Notes: generated by a model from the letters alone, not told the origin. A stretch of DNA of 64,000 nucleotides from Siminovitchia acidinfaciens (GCF_003605385.1 NZ_QYTV02000002.1:1412-65411), one strand, 5' to 3'; counted from the stretch's first letter, positions 54,526 through 63,727 are shown. A program made the numbers and translations.

Positions 54526-55719
54526 ATGAATGAAAGGAATAAAAGTAAACTTCAAACTTGGCTGGAAATATTTTTCATATCTGCTAGGCTGGGCCTCACT
54601 TCATTTGGCGGCCCCATTGCTCATTTAGGGTACTTTCACGAAGAGTATGTCAGAAGACGGAAGTGGCTGGATGAAAAAAGTTATGCAGATTTGGTTGCCT
54701 TGTGTCAATTTTTACCCGGACCGGCCAGCAGCCAAGTGGGCATTGGTATCGGAGTGATGCGCGGCGGGTTGCTCGGCGGTGTCATCTCCTTTATTGGCTT
54801 TACACTCCCCTCCGTTATTGCACTCATTATTTTCGCGTCTATTTTACATACATTTGATATTGGTGAGGCTGGCTGGATCAGCGGACTAAAAATTGTCGCT
54901 GTTGTCGTGGTGGCTCATGCAATTTTAGGAATGGCAAAAAACTTAACACCTGACATCCAAAGGCAGGCCATTTCATTATTTGCATTGATCATCACTTTAC
55001 TGTGGCAAACAGCTTATTCCCAGGTATCCGTCATTCTTTTGGCAGGATTTATTGGCTATATTCTTTATAGGAAGCAAGCCCTTCAAGACAAGGATCAGCC
55101 TATTGCACAGTTTCCTGTTTCACGCCGCGTGGGAATTATTTGCCTGACCCTGTTCTTCGGCCTTCTGTTTCTATTCCCCATTCTAAGAAACATAACATCT
55201 TTGGAGTGGATTGCTTTCTTTGATAGTTTCTACCGTTCAGGTTCTTTGGTCTTTGGCGGTGGACATGTCGTTTTACCATTATTGGAACAAGAATTTGTCC
55301 CGACAGGATGGATTAGCGAGCAGCAATTTCTGGCGGGTTACGGGGCAGCCCAAGCTGTACCTGGACCGTTATTTACCTTTGCCGCCTATATTGGTGCGGT
55401 GATGAACGGTTGGCAAGGCGGTTTGTTTGCAACTTTCGCCATATTTCTGCCGGCATTTCTTCTGATTATCGGGACGCTTCCCTTTTGGAACTCCCTGCGC
55501 AGCAATCCCAATATAAAGGGAGCTTTAATGGGGGTAAATGCTTCGGTCGTTGGAATCCTGATCTCTGCTCTTTATCAACCCATTTGGACAAGTTCCATAC
55601 TTGGACCGAAAGATTTTGCTTTGGGAGCAATATTATTCAGTATGCTGGTCTATTGGAAACTGCCGCCATGGGTAATCGTGTTGTCAGGTGCTGTTGGCGG
55701 TATGTTAATTTCTAGTTAA
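54526..55719 (+). CDS. chrA: Chromate transporter ChrA (bidomain CHR family)
   Basis: A 397-residue inner-membrane protein with two CHR domains. The first shows LTSFGGPIAHLGYFHEEYV and QFLPGPASSQVG; the second FGGGHVVLPLLEQEF and GYGAAQAVPGPLFT. Duplicated CHR proteins export chromate or related oxyanions. ATG at 54526 has only a weak ribosome site, so translation may depend on padR 16 bases upstream. Confidence 0.93.
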   Translation: MNERNKSKLQTWLEIFFISARLGLTSFGGPIAHLGYFHEEYVRRRKWLDEKSYADLVALCQFLPGPASSQVGIGIGVMRGGLLGGVISFIGFTLPSVIALIIFASILHTFDIGEAGWISGLKIVAVVVVAHAILGMAKNLTPDIQRQAISLFALIITLLWQTAYSQVSVILLAGFIGYILYRKQALQDKDQPIAQFPVSRRVGIICLTLFFGLLFLFPILRNITSLEWIAFFDSFYRSGSLVFGGGHVVLPLLEQEFVPTGWISEQQFLAGYGAAQAVPGPLFTFAAYIGAVMNGWQGGLFATFAIFLPAFLLIIGTLPFWNSLRSNPNIKGALMGVNASVVGILISALYQPIWTSSILGPKDFALGAILFSMLVYWKLPPWVIVLSGAVGGMLISS

Positions 55720-55749
55720 TAATAAAGACAATTTTATCGAAATAATCAT

Positions 55750-55787
55750 AAGCTATCCCATAGATATTATAATTGGGATAGCTTTTA
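55750..55787 (+). terminator. Intrinsic terminator of padR-chrA
   Basis: AAGCTATCCC and GGGATAGCTT pair around a 15-base loop and run into TTT. Confidence 0.8.
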
Positions 55788-55856
55788 ATCATTCAAATCA
55801 CAATCGGAAGGTCACTATTGTCGGCAGATTGAATGATATTAATAGGAGGTTAATAT

Positions 55857-56348
55857 ATGACTTTATTCGATCCTGGCAAACTTTCCATAAAGATCATTTC
55901 CCCTGCTAATACTATTTACCCGATTGAAGGGAGAAAATACACTCTTACTCATTCAGATATCACTGCCGAATTGTTTCTGGACATTGGATATGTATTCAAC
56001 CATCAGGCGATTCATCCAAAAATGCGGGATGAAGTCCTGGCGGAATGGAAAAAGGATCGTAAGGGGAATTATTATTTTATAGGCAAAGCGTATGTTGACA
56101 ACGGAGAGTTCAGTAAGAAAGTGTCAGGTACACGTTTTAACATATTTAAAAAAGAAATGAGTACCGCGCTAAAAGGAATTGTATATGGTGATCTTCCGTT
56201 TTACTCCAATTACCCAGCGCTTCTTGATGCCCCCATGTTTATACATTATGAATCTTCTTATCCTGCATTTAGACAGACTCTTTATTATGGAACACCAAGA
56301 AAATACTTACAGCAAATTTTCCATAGATCATCAAATATTAAGCAATAA
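55857..56348 (+). CDS. Staygreen (SGR)-family protein
   Basis: A 163-residue homologue of plant STAY-GREEN / Mg-dechelatase. The family pattern is clear: FDPGKLSIKIISPAN, then GRKYTLTHSDITAELFLDIG, a DEVLAEWKKD segment, LKGIVYGDLPFYSNYP and FRQTLYYGTPRKYL. Plant SGR removes Mg from chlorophyll a, and some bacterial homologues have shown the same activity in vitro, although their hosts make no chlorophyll. The natural substrate here is unknown. TAGGAGG precedes the ATG. It is flanked by terminators, so it is monocistronic. Confidence 0.85.
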   Translation: MTLFDPGKLSIKIISPANTIYPIEGRKYTLTHSDITAELFLDIGYVFNHQAIHPKMRDEVLAEWKKDRKGNYYFIGKAYVDNGEFSKKVSGTRFNIFKKEMSTALKGIVYGDLPFYSNYPALLDAPMFIHYESSYPAFRQTLYYGTPRKYLQQIFHRSSNIKQ

Positions 56349-56496
56349 GGTGACCTTTGATTTGCACACAAACTGGCAATAAAAGATAGTTTTGGAATAG
56401 CTATTTGGTTTGGCACTGTCGTTTTTAACATAAGATGGCAAGAGACTAGCTCTATGGAGGAATATTAAAGCGTTATCTATTAGTGTACTATTATCA

Positions 56497-56540
56497 AAAC
56501 CGCCAGTCATATATAAACAATGAATGGCGGTTCTTTTTTT
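56497..56540. terminator. Bidirectional terminator between the staygreen gene and the ABC permease gene
   Basis: AACCGCCAGTCAT and ATGAATGGCGGTT pair with one mismatch; TTTTTTT follows on the plus strand. Confidence 0.85.
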
Positions 56541-56543
56541 ACC

Positions 56544-57770
56544 CTAGGCCCACAACCATTTCCAAATTTCTTTCACTGAGGCATTTTTTCCATACATCAG
56601 AATTCCAATTTTAAACACTTTTCCTGCTGCTTTCATCATTAACCAAATCGTGGCAAAAAGAATGAATAACGAAATGACAATTTCAATCCATGGCCAGTCG
56701 TCCAAAATAGAGAGACGCATGATCCAAACAGCCGGTGATGTAATCGGAATAAACGAGCCAATTTTAGCGATAATTCCGCTTGGGTCTGCCAAGATAGGCC
56801 CAATAAAAATAAGGGGTAAAAATGGAAGCATCATCACGATGCCTTGGAAATTGCTTGTCGCAGCCATGTCCTCGACCGTCGCCCCAATTGCTACAAATAT
56901 TGCTGAAAACAGTAGGTACCCGGAAACAGCCAACACTAATAGCAGCAATGTTTCCGGAACTAATAAATATTTCATCAACGGCAGTTCAAGCTTCCAGGCT
57001 ACTACAGGCAATCCAACTGCAAGCCACACGACAACTTGGGTAATTCCTAAAACGAAATAGCCGATAATCTTTCCTTGCATTAATTCACCAGGAGTTACGG
57101 AAGATAAGATAATCTCTGCTACTTTATCCTTCTTTTCCTGTGAAGCAGAGGTGAAAATCATCATGCCAGTCATGACAATCGAAAACAATACAATTCCTGC
57201 AAACGCCCCCGGAATCACTCTTTTTAGCGGATCACCTTCGTCCTCAACGCCTTCATTATTTTCAATAGATTTGTCAAATTGCGCTTGATTAACCGAGATG
57301 CCTTTTGCAATCATATTTTTCTGTTCCTCTGATAATCCGAGCCTATCAATTTGCAGTTGTCGTAAAGGAGCTTCCAGAATATAAGCTTCATGGATAAAAC
57401 TTTCTTCAACATCCTCACTCATATATATATCAATGGTCCCTTGGTCCAACGTTTTTTCTGAAAGTGGAATATACACAGTTCTTTCACTATCGGCAATTTG
57501 TTTCTGCATCTCAGGCTCACTTGAATCTGTTGAATGTATTTTCCAGTTCACATCCTGAACCTCGATAATTGCCTTTACGTCACCCAAAACCCCTAACTCA
57601 TCTGAAATAAATACATCGATTTCTTTGGATTCATCCCCGCCACTAAATAATTGCGGAACGAAAAAGAAGAACATGAAAAGAACGGGGGTTATTAGCAGGG
57701 AGATAATGAACGATTTATTCATCATATTCCTTTTAATCTCCCATTTCGCCACTTTAAAACTATTACGCAT
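56544..57770 (-). CDS. ABC-2 type permease (NatB/YhaP-like)
   Basis: A 408-residue permease with a first membrane segment at about 22-40, a long extracellular domain (about 45-180) and five to six membrane segments from about 185. FSIVMTGMMIFTSASQEKKD and KVAEIILSSVTPGELMQGKI are the ABC-2 hallmarks of NatB/YhaP exporters. It overlaps the ATPase gene by eight bases. The NatAB type exports Na+, but YhaPQ and related pairs may handle peptides or drugs. Confidence 0.9.
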   Translation of the reverse strand: MRNSFKVAKWEIKRNMMNKSFIISLLITPVLFMFFFFVPQLFSGGDESKEIDVFISDELGVLGDVKAIIEVQDVNWKIHSTDSSEPEMQKQIADSERTVYIPLSEKTLDQGTIDIYMSEDVEESFIHEAYILEAPLRQLQIDRLGLSEEQKNMIAKGISVNQAQFDKSIENNEGVEDEGDPLKRVIPGAFAGIVLFSIVMTGMMIFTSASQEKKDKVAEIILSSVTPGELMQGKIIGYFVLGITQVVVWLAVGLPVVAWKLELPLMKYLLVPETLLLLVLAVSGYLLFSAIFVAIGATVEDMAATSNFQGIVMMLPFLPLIFIGPILADPSGIIAKIGSFIPITSPAVWIMRLSILDDWPWIEIVISLFILFATIWLMMKAAGKVFKIGILMYGKNASVKEIWKWLWA

Positions 57771-58695
57771 TCATGACACTTCCTTCGTTTTCGACATGTT
57801 TGTCCGATGCTACATCGATAAAAATTTCATGGAGGGATATCCGATCAATGGCAAGCTCCTGAATATCCAATGTCTCAGGCAACTGTCTGAGCCAAAGTGG
57901 TACAACAACATCTGGAGATAAATAAACCACGGAGACATCCCCTTTTTGCTCAACACGATTTACATGAGTAAGCCGCTCCAACTCCGAAATGTCATTTTTA
58001 CCCCGAATGGTACATTTAAAATTGGCATATTGATTTTTGACATCCTCCAACGTTCCATCAATCACCTTTTGACCGCGATGAATCATAAACAAGCGATCAC
58101 ATACTTCTTCGACCATATTCATTTGATGGGAAGATAATAGAATCGCTGTTCCCTTACTCGCTAGATCCTTAATTTCATTTTTAAAAACTTCTTGGCTAAC
58201 TGGGTCCAATCCTGAAAAAGGTTCGTCTAAAATCAATAATTCCGGTTCATGAATAATTGACCCGATAAATTGAACCTTCTGCCCCATCCCTTTTGATAAT
58301 TCTTCAACAGATACTTTTTCTTTCCCTTCGAGTCCGAGTTTGGCTAAATACTCAAGTGCTCGCTCCCTTGCCTTTTTAATCGGGTAATCCTTTAATTCCG
58401 CTAAATATAAAATCATATCCATCACTTTGACATTTTTATATAACCCACGCTCCTCCGGTAAATAGCCAATTTTATTACGAGGTATTTCCCCAGCCGCATA
58501 GTTATGAAAATTTATTGTCCCTTCGTCTGGATACATAATTCCCATGATGTTTCTGATAGTCGTTGACTTTCCCGCTCCATTCGGACCTAGAATAGCCATG
58601 ATCTCCCCTCTTCTTACGTTAAAGGAGATGTTCTGGATTATTTGAGTTTGCTTGAAGGACTTCCCTAGTCCTTCGACCGACAAAATCGTTACCAT
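57763..58695 (-). CDS. ABC transporter ATP-binding protein (NatA/YhaQ-like)
   Basis: A 310-residue ATPase: Walker A GPNGAGKST (about 37-45), signature LSKGMGQKV (variant of LSGGQ, as usual for this subfamily), Walker B LLILDEPFSGLD, H-loop SSHQ. The C-terminal 90 residues are the accessory DUF4162 domain (VSVVYLSPDVVVPLWLRQLP). It drives the permease encoded immediately downstream. Part of a four-gene unit led by PadR. Confidence 0.93.
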   Translation of the reverse strand: MVTILSVEGLGKSFKQTQIIQNISFNVRRGEIMAILGPNGAGKSTTIRNIMGIMYPDEGTINFHNYAAGEIPRNKIGYLPEERGLYKNVKVMDMILYLAELKDYPIKKARERALEYLAKLGLEGKEKVSVEELSKGMGQKVQFIGSIIHEPELLILDEPFSGLDPVSQEVFKNEIKDLASKGTAILLSSHQMNMVEEVCDRLFMIHRGQKVIDGTLEDVKNQYANFKCTIRGKNDISELERLTHVNRVEQKGDVSVVYLSPDVVVPLWLRQLPETLDIQELAIDRISLHEIFIDVASDKHVENEGSVMNA

Positions 58696-58751
58696 CGAAT
58701 CTGTTCACTCCTTCATCATTCTTCAAATTGAATTTTGGTTCCGTGAATCAT

Positions 58752-59285
58752 TTATTTGTCTATTCCTTTTTTCCACTTATGATAATAAGTTGCCATATAT
58801 GTCATGATTGCAGGTATTGTAAATATATATGAGATTTGAAAAGCCCATTTACTGATATTTTGAACAAACCCTGAAGTCAATGTCATCATCAGCCATGAAA
58901 TTACTGCCGATCCAACAAAGAATGCCACTGCTATCCTAAGTGATTTCGCCAAGCGTACCATTTTATCTCTGGATGATTCTACATCACTGTATATCGGTAC
59001 TGCTCCTTTCTTTGCTTTAAAAATATGCATATCATGGCTAGAACAAACGTGAGTCCAACCTGCATACGAAAACATTTCAAAATACTCACTTTTCTCGTCC
59101 GGCTGCAGTGTACGATAATCAATGCTGAAAATAACGTCTTCACATTCACCTTTTTCTAACTCATAACCTGCAAAACGAAACCTTTTCAAGTGCCAGCCCT
59201 TTAATGCTTTTTGTCTCAACTTATCCATATCTTTCCCTTCAAAAAATGCAAGACCGTACGACATGATATATTTTGTACTTACCAT
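58752..59285 (-). CDS. DUF2812 membrane protein
   Basis: A 177-residue protein with the DUF2812 soluble domain (about 1-105: KALKGWHLKRFRFAGYELEK, VIFSIDYRTL, AGWTHVCSSHDMHIFKA) followed by two membrane segments (about 118-140 and 145-165). Its start codon shares one base with the PadR stop codon (TAATG). PadR-DUF2812 pairs occur in many Firmicutes next to ABC exporters; DUF2812 may sense a membrane-active compound and control PadR, which is inference. Confidence 0.88.
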   Translation of the reverse strand: MVSTKYIMSYGLAFFEGKDMDKLRQKALKGWHLKRFRFAGYELEKGECEDVIFSIDYRTLQPDEKSEYFEMFSYAGWTHVCSSHDMHIFKAKKGAVPIYSDVESSRDKMVRLAKSLRIAVAFFVGSAVISWLMMTLTSGFVQNISKWAFQISYIFTIPAIMTYMATYYHKWKKGIDK

Positions 59286-59602
59286 TACAGATTCCCCCTT
59301 TCTAGACCTTTTTCCGCCAACTCAATCATGACTTTTCGACGTAAAATATCTCCTTGTAGCACTCCAAGGCCCTTTTGGGTTAATACATAGACTTTTCTTC
59401 GTGAATCTGAGTCATCATGTAACACGATAAGTTCCTCTCTTAATAGCTTTTTAATAATCGTATAAAGAGAAGCAGGGCCTATTACAAATAAACCCTTTGT
59501 TGTTTCTTCCACTAAACTCATCACTGCATATCCATGCCTTGGTTCGGTAAAAGAGGCCATAATATAAAATTCAGAGTCTGTAAGTGTCTCTACGGATTTC
59601 AA
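59285..59602 (-). CDS. PadR family transcriptional regulator
   Basis: A 105-residue PadR with ETLTDSEFYIMASFTEPRHG, YAVMSLVEETTKGLFVIGPA and SLYTIIKKLLREELIV. The TTG start at 59602 has GGAGGGG seven bases upstream. It begins a unit PadR, DUF2812, ABC ATPase, ABC permease. A palindromic operator lies immediately upstream, so autoregulation is likely. Confidence 0.92.
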   Translation of the reverse strand: MKSVETLTDSEFYIMASFTEPRHGYAVMSLVEETTKGLFVIGPASLYTIIKKLLREELIVLHDDSDSRRKVYVLTQKGLGVLQGDILRRKVMIELAEKGLERGNL

Positions 59603-59616
59603 TCTTTGCCCCTCCT

Positions 59617-59665
59617 ATATATTACTTTTCGATATATCTAAAAGTAATATATCAAAAAGTGATAT
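59617..59665. promoter_or_regulatory. Palindromic operator candidate for the PadR operon
   Basis: ATATATTACTTTT (59617-59629) and AAAAGTAATATAT (59640-59652) are perfect 13-bp inverted repeats with a 10-base spacer. A second palindrome, ATATCA-AAAAG-TGATAT, follows at 59649-59665. The first arm ends five bases from the PadR ribosome site. Minus-strand TTGATA boxes inside the palindrome suggest the operator overlaps the promoter. Confidence 0.72.
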
Positions 59666-59895
59666 AGTAGTCAAAGTAAATATTTACTATTCAGTTCTCG
59701 TTAGTTCAACAGAACCGTTTTTTAATAGGTTTCCTCACGATCATCCAATTACCCTAAAATGTTTGAGGAATGGCCAGATGAATCTTTACAGCATTTCCCC
59801 AGAGTGATTGAGTATATAAGATAAAGAAAGGAATACAAGTTGACATACTACTTGTATCCCTCATCGTCTCATTTGTTATAATCTTATCTTAATTT

Positions 59896-61629
59896 TTACG
59901 AAGTCACTCGGGCCTGCATTTGATACATTTCAGCGTAAATACCGCTTTGCGCCAATAATTTATCATGAGTTCCCTGCTCCTTAACTACTCCTTTTTCCAA
60001 CACAATAATTCGATCTGCATTTTTAATGGTAGAAAGCCGGTGTGCAATGATGAATGTCGTCCGCCCCTTTTTCAGAACATCCATCGCATGCTGAATGACT
60101 TCTTCCGTTTCAGTATCAATGTTGGAGGTTGCTTCATCCAATATTAAAATCGCAGGGTCGAAAGCGAGCGCCCGCGCAAATGAAATGAGCTGCCGCTGGC
60201 CGGAGGAAAGAGTGCTCCCTTTTTCAACAACCGGCTCATCCATGCCTTTTTCCAAATTTCCGAGCACCCGTTCCGCACCAACCGCTTTCAATGCATCTTC
60301 TGCCTTTTTCCGTGAAATTCCTGGGTCATTCAAACTCACATTTGAAAAAATGGTCCCTGTAAATAAATATGGATCCTGTAAAACAATCGCCATGTGCCGG
60401 CGTATCGTCTGTCTCGGCAGCGATGTTATGTCTACTCCATCAATAAATATTTTACCTTTCGACGGATCATAGAATCTGAATAAAAGATTCATTATGGAGC
60501 TTTTTCCGGAACCCGTATGTCCTACGAGGGCTACCGTTTCCCCCCGCTTCGCTTCAAATGAAATATTTTTCAAAACGTAGTCATCGTCCTTATAGGCAAA
60601 TGAGACATCTTTAAAAACGACATGCCCCTCATATCTTAGCATTGTCTCTTGCGACACTTTTTCCCCGGAAACATCCAAAACTTCAAACACGCGGCTTCCT
60701 GCAACGAGGGAGCGCTCAAGCTGGGAAAACTGATTGACGATATGTGTAATAGGATTGAACAGCTTCGTCAAATAATCCACAAAGGCATACAAAGTACCTG
60801 CACTTACAATTGCAGATGCGGAAATCGATTTGGTTCCGAAGTAAAGGATGAAAATCGCAAACATGATCAAACGGATTGTGTTTACCAGGTTAAACGAAGT
60901 TGCTGAATCCAATAACAACAATTTTCTCTGGTAGGCATAATGTTCCTCGTTCATTTCGTCAAATTCTCTCGTCATCTGTTTCTCGCGGCGAAAGGCTTGA
61001 ATGATGGGCATACCCTGAATCGATTCATTGATCATGGCATTCAGATCGGCAATTTTTGTACGGATCACGCCATTGTATTCCGAAGCATATTTTTTGTATA
61101 AAATCATCCAAAGATAGACGGCCGGCACCATGACCAGTGCCAGCAGGGCCATTTTCCAGTTTAAAATAAACAGCCCAACGTATACACCAATTACCGTGAT
61201 GAGGCTTGTCGCAACAATAGACAATACCTGGACATATAGATTTCTGACTGCTTCCGTATCGTTTGTCACACGTGCTACAATTTTTCCAGCCGGCAGGTTA
61301 TCAAAATATTGAATGGGCAATATTTGAAGGTGGCCAAAAACATCCTTGCGCAGCTTTTGAACAACCCGATTTGCCCCCACCTGCAAATATATATACATAA
61401 AGTAGCGTAAAATGGCTGTTATCATCGCCAATATTAAATATAAACAAAGCAGCCAGGCGATCGGCTCTACCTCGATTTTCCCCATTGTCATGTGTTCATC
61501 AATAATATGTTTGGCGATAAACGGACCTGTCAGTTCAGCAATAACTGCTCCGGTCAAGAAAAGCAATCCAAGAAAAATCGGCCGTTTAAAATACATGGCA
61601 TACTTCACTAATCGTTTACCCGTACTCAT
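59896..61629 (-). CDS. Heterodimeric multidrug ABC exporter subunit, BmrD/YheH-like (catalytic NBD)
   Basis: A 577-residue half-exporter: six membrane segments (about 15-290), then an NBD with Walker A GHTGSGKSS, signature LSSGQ and Walker B LILDEATSNID carrying the catalytic Glu. With BmrC-like 61626-63368 it forms the asymmetric pair seen in BmrCD: this subunit has the Glu but a non-canonical LSSGQ signature. It is about 100 residues shorter than B. subtilis BmrD (673), mainly at the N-terminus. It overlaps its partner by four bases (ATGA). Confidence 0.92.
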   Translation of the reverse strand: MSTGKRLVKYAMYFKRPIFLGLLFLTGAVIAELTGPFIAKHIIDEHMTMGKIEVEPIAWLLCLYLILAMITAILRYFMYIYLQVGANRVVQKLRKDVFGHLQILPIQYFDNLPAGKIVARVTNDTEAVRNLYVQVLSIVATSLITVIGVYVGLFILNWKMALLALVMVPAVYLWMILYKKYASEYNGVIRTKIADLNAMINESIQGMPIIQAFRREKQMTREFDEMNEEHYAYQRKLLLLDSATSFNLVNTIRLIMFAIFILYFGTKSISASAIVSAGTLYAFVDYLTKLFNPITHIVNQFSQLERSLVAGSRVFEVLDVSGEKVSQETMLRYEGHVVFKDVSFAYKDDDYVLKNISFEAKRGETVALVGHTGSGKSSIMNLLFRFYDPSKGKIFIDGVDITSLPRQTIRRHMAIVLQDPYLFTGTIFSNVSLNDPGISRKKAEDALKAVGAERVLGNLEKGMDEPVVEKGSTLSSGQRQLISFARALAFDPAILILDEATSNIDTETEEVIQHAMDVLKKGRTTFIIAHRLSTIKNADRIIVLEKGVVKEQGTHDKLLAQSGIYAEMYQMQARVTS

Positions 61630-63368
61630 GAGGTGCCTCCTTCCAGCTGCTGACGGTCAAATTGTTCTTTATACCAGCCGGATTGTTGGACCAGCTCCCC
61701 ATGTGTCCCCTGCTCGATGATCCGCCCTTCATCAAGAACGATAATTTGATCAGCGTGCTGCACACTTGATAAGCGATGTGTCGTAATGATGGTCGTTTTG
61801 CCCTTTCTTTCATTTTGGATATTTTTAATAATATTTGCCTCCGTATTGGCATCAACGGCTGACAATGAGTCGTCGAGAATCAATATATGCGGGTTTTTTA
61901 TAAGGGCACGGGCGATTGACACCCGCTGCTTTTGCCCCCCTGACAAAGCAACCCCTTTTTCACCTACAAGAGTTTCAAGCCCTTGCGGAAGAGTTTCCAA
62001 ATCTTTTTCAAAGTGTGCGAGTCGGATGGCCTTTGCTATATCGGATTCCTTCGCGTCCTCTTTGCCGAATAAAATATTTTCCCTGATGGTACGTGAAAAT
62101 AACACATGGTCCTGAGGCACATACCCTATCCAATTAAGGACCTGTTCTTTTGTTTGTGATGTTAAATCGATTCCATCGATTGTCAATTGACCTTCACCAA
62201 GCGGATATTCGCGGAGCAACTGTTTTAAAAAAGTGGTCTTTCCTGCACCTGTTTTTCCAACAATGCCAAGTGTCTCCCCTCTCCCTAAAGACAAGGAAAT
62301 TTCCTGCAGATTCTTCACCTGACTCGTCGGATACTGAAATTCCAGATCGTCAAAACCAATATAATTTGGAGTATTTAAAATCACTGGATTCTTTGAATCT
62401 TGAACATCTGCTCTATAATCAAGCGTTTCTTTAACACGGTCAAGGGAAGCATTCCCTTGTTGCATAACATTGATCAGTTCACCAATCGCAAAAATAGGCC
62501 AAACAGCAAGCCCCAAATATACGTTAAATGTAACAAGGTGGCCGACTGTCAATTCGCCATTTGACACTAAAACTGCACCGTACCCAAGCGAGATGACATA
62601 GCTGATCCCCGTTCCGAACTTTGTAATTGGACCGAAAAAAGCGTTTATTTTAGCGGTATGCATATTTTTTTCGTAAACTTTTTCACTCAAATCCGCAAAT
62701 CTTGTTTCATCTTTCCTTTCCTGCACATAGGCACGGATCACACGAACTCCGGAAACCGATTCCAAAACTCTATCGTTCATCTCGCCGAATGCGCCTTGTG
62801 CCTTCATATATCTTTCATGTACAAGCTTGCCAAGATATTGGATCAACACTGCCATGATTGGAACAGGCAGCATAGCAAATAAAGTCAATTTCCACGAGAT
62901 CATGAACCCCATAGCACAAATGATGGCAGCCATATACAAAGTGGAGTCAATGAGAGTCATGATGCCGAATCCCGCCGTCAAAGAAACTGCATTCAAATCA
63001 TTTGTCGCACGTGCCATTAAATCGCCGGTCCGGTTTTTTTCATAAAAGGTCGGTGTCATCTTCAAAAAGTGAAGCATCAATTTCCGGCGCATCATTTTTT
63101 CAAGTTTGATGGCTCCCTCAAACAAAGGATATTGCCAGACAAAATTCAAAAAGTATCCTCCGACAATGATTGCGGCAAAGATAAGCATATATTGACCAAG
63201 TATGGAGGCGGTCATATTTCCGGATGTCAGAATATCGATGACGTTGCCAAGCAGATATGGGGGAACAACTTCAAGTACACTGGCAATGATCAATAAGACG
63301 ATTGCCACTGTATATTGCTTTTTTGACTGTTTGAAAAACCATCCTAATTTAACTAATACGTCAAACAT
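61626..63368 (-). CDS. Heterodimeric multidrug ABC exporter subunit, BmrC/YheI-like (degenerate NBD)
   Basis: A 580-residue half-exporter beginning MFDVLVKLGWFFKQSKKQYT, as in BmrC, with FYEKNRTGDLMARATNDL and LESVSGVRVIRAYVQERKDE. The NBD has Walker A GKTGAGKTT, signature LSGGQ and Walker B LILDDSLSAVD, where Asp replaces the catalytic Glu. This is the expected degenerate site of BmrC-type subunits. AAGAAGG lies ahead of the ATG at 63368. The long leader upstream contains attenuator-like structures. Confidence 0.93.
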   Translation of the reverse strand: MFDVLVKLGWFFKQSKKQYTVAIVLLIIASVLEVVPPYLLGNVIDILTSGNMTASILGQYMLIFAAIIVGGYFLNFVWQYPLFEGAIKLEKMMRRKLMLHFLKMTPTFYEKNRTGDLMARATNDLNAVSLTAGFGIMTLIDSTLYMAAIICAMGFMISWKLTLFAMLPVPIMAVLIQYLGKLVHERYMKAQGAFGEMNDRVLESVSGVRVIRAYVQERKDETRFADLSEKVYEKNMHTAKINAFFGPITKFGTGISYVISLGYGAVLVSNGELTVGHLVTFNVYLGLAVWPIFAIGELINVMQQGNASLDRVKETLDYRADVQDSKNPVILNTPNYIGFDDLEFQYPTSQVKNLQEISLSLGRGETLGIVGKTGAGKTTFLKQLLREYPLGEGQLTIDGIDLTSQTKEQVLNWIGYVPQDHVLFSRTIRENILFGKEDAKESDIAKAIRLAHFEKDLETLPQGLETLVGEKGVALSGGQKQRVSIARALIKNPHILILDDSLSAVDANTEANIIKNIQNERKGKTTIITTHRLSSVQHADQIIVLDEGRIIEQGTHGELVQQSGWYKEQFDRQQLEGGTS

Positions 63369-63401
63369 GTATCAAACCTTCTTTCTAGGTTTTGACTAGG
63401 G

Positions 63402-63458
63402 CTACCCGCTATCTAGCAACGGCCTTTTGTGAATCATTCTTTTTAGATTTTTGGACAT
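63402..63458 (-). CDS. Small leader ORF (18 aa) immediately upstream of the BmrC-like gene
   Basis: ATG at 63458 with AAAAGGAG eight bases upstream encodes MSKNLKRMIHKRPLLDSG and stops 33 bases before the exporter start. It lies after the attenuator hairpin. It is basic with no membrane segment. The good ribosome site suggests it is translated. It may couple or tune translation of the exporter; a non-coding spacer cannot be excluded. Confidence 0.5.
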   Translation of the reverse strand: MSKNLKRMIHKRPLLDSG

Positions 63459-63502
63459 GTTTATCTACTCCTTTTAATAAAATTCCACCAAATTTTTCCA
63501 GC

Positions 63503-63536
63503 AAAAAGATGCATACCCTAAAAAGAGTATGCATCT
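63503..63536 (-). terminator. Attenuator (intrinsic terminator) in the leader of the bmrCD-like operon
   Basis: On the minus strand AGATGCATAC and GTATGCATCT pair perfectly around a ten-base loop, followed by TTTTTG. It lies about 135 bases upstream of the BmrC-like start and downstream of a short leader ORF, where a terminator only makes sense as an attenuator. Confidence 0.72.
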
Positions 63537-63539
63537 CAA

Positions 63540-63564
63540 TATGGGTAAAGAAGCTTTATCCATA
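63540..63564 (-). promoter_or_regulatory. Leader hairpin, competing structure
   Basis: On the minus strand TATGGATAAAG and CTTTACCCATA pair with one internal mismatch around CTT. The first arm (ATGGATAA) repeats the sequence at the leader ORF start and could pair instead with CATTATCCAT at 63607-63616, giving alternative folds. Confidence 0.55.
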
Positions 63565-63589
63565 CCTTTATTTTGTTGACAAATTACAA

Positions 63590-63658
63590 TTAAACAGAAA
63601 ACGGGCATGGATAATGTATGAAATTAGACGACTGAAAATAAATGACACGAACAAGCAT
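63590..63658 (-). CDS. Leader peptide ORF (22 aa), BmrB-like position
   Basis: ATG at 63658 has AAGGAGG eight bases upstream. The 22 residues begin MLVRVIYFQSSNF and end in CPFSV. Its start region ATGGATAATG is perfectly complementary to CATTATCCAT near its own 3' end (63607-63616), so translation would disrupt that stem. In B. subtilis the short ORF bmrB upstream of bmrCD mediates ribosome-dependent attenuation in response to translation-targeting antibiotics. This ORF sits in the matching place; equivalence is inferred. Confidence 0.62.
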   Translation of the reverse strand: MLVRVIYFQSSNFIHYPCPFSV

Positions 63659-63727
63659 TATCCATTCCTCCTTCGACTTCCATTCAGGGAGCCAATGTTT
63701 TACTGCAAAAATATTCAGTGTTCTTGA

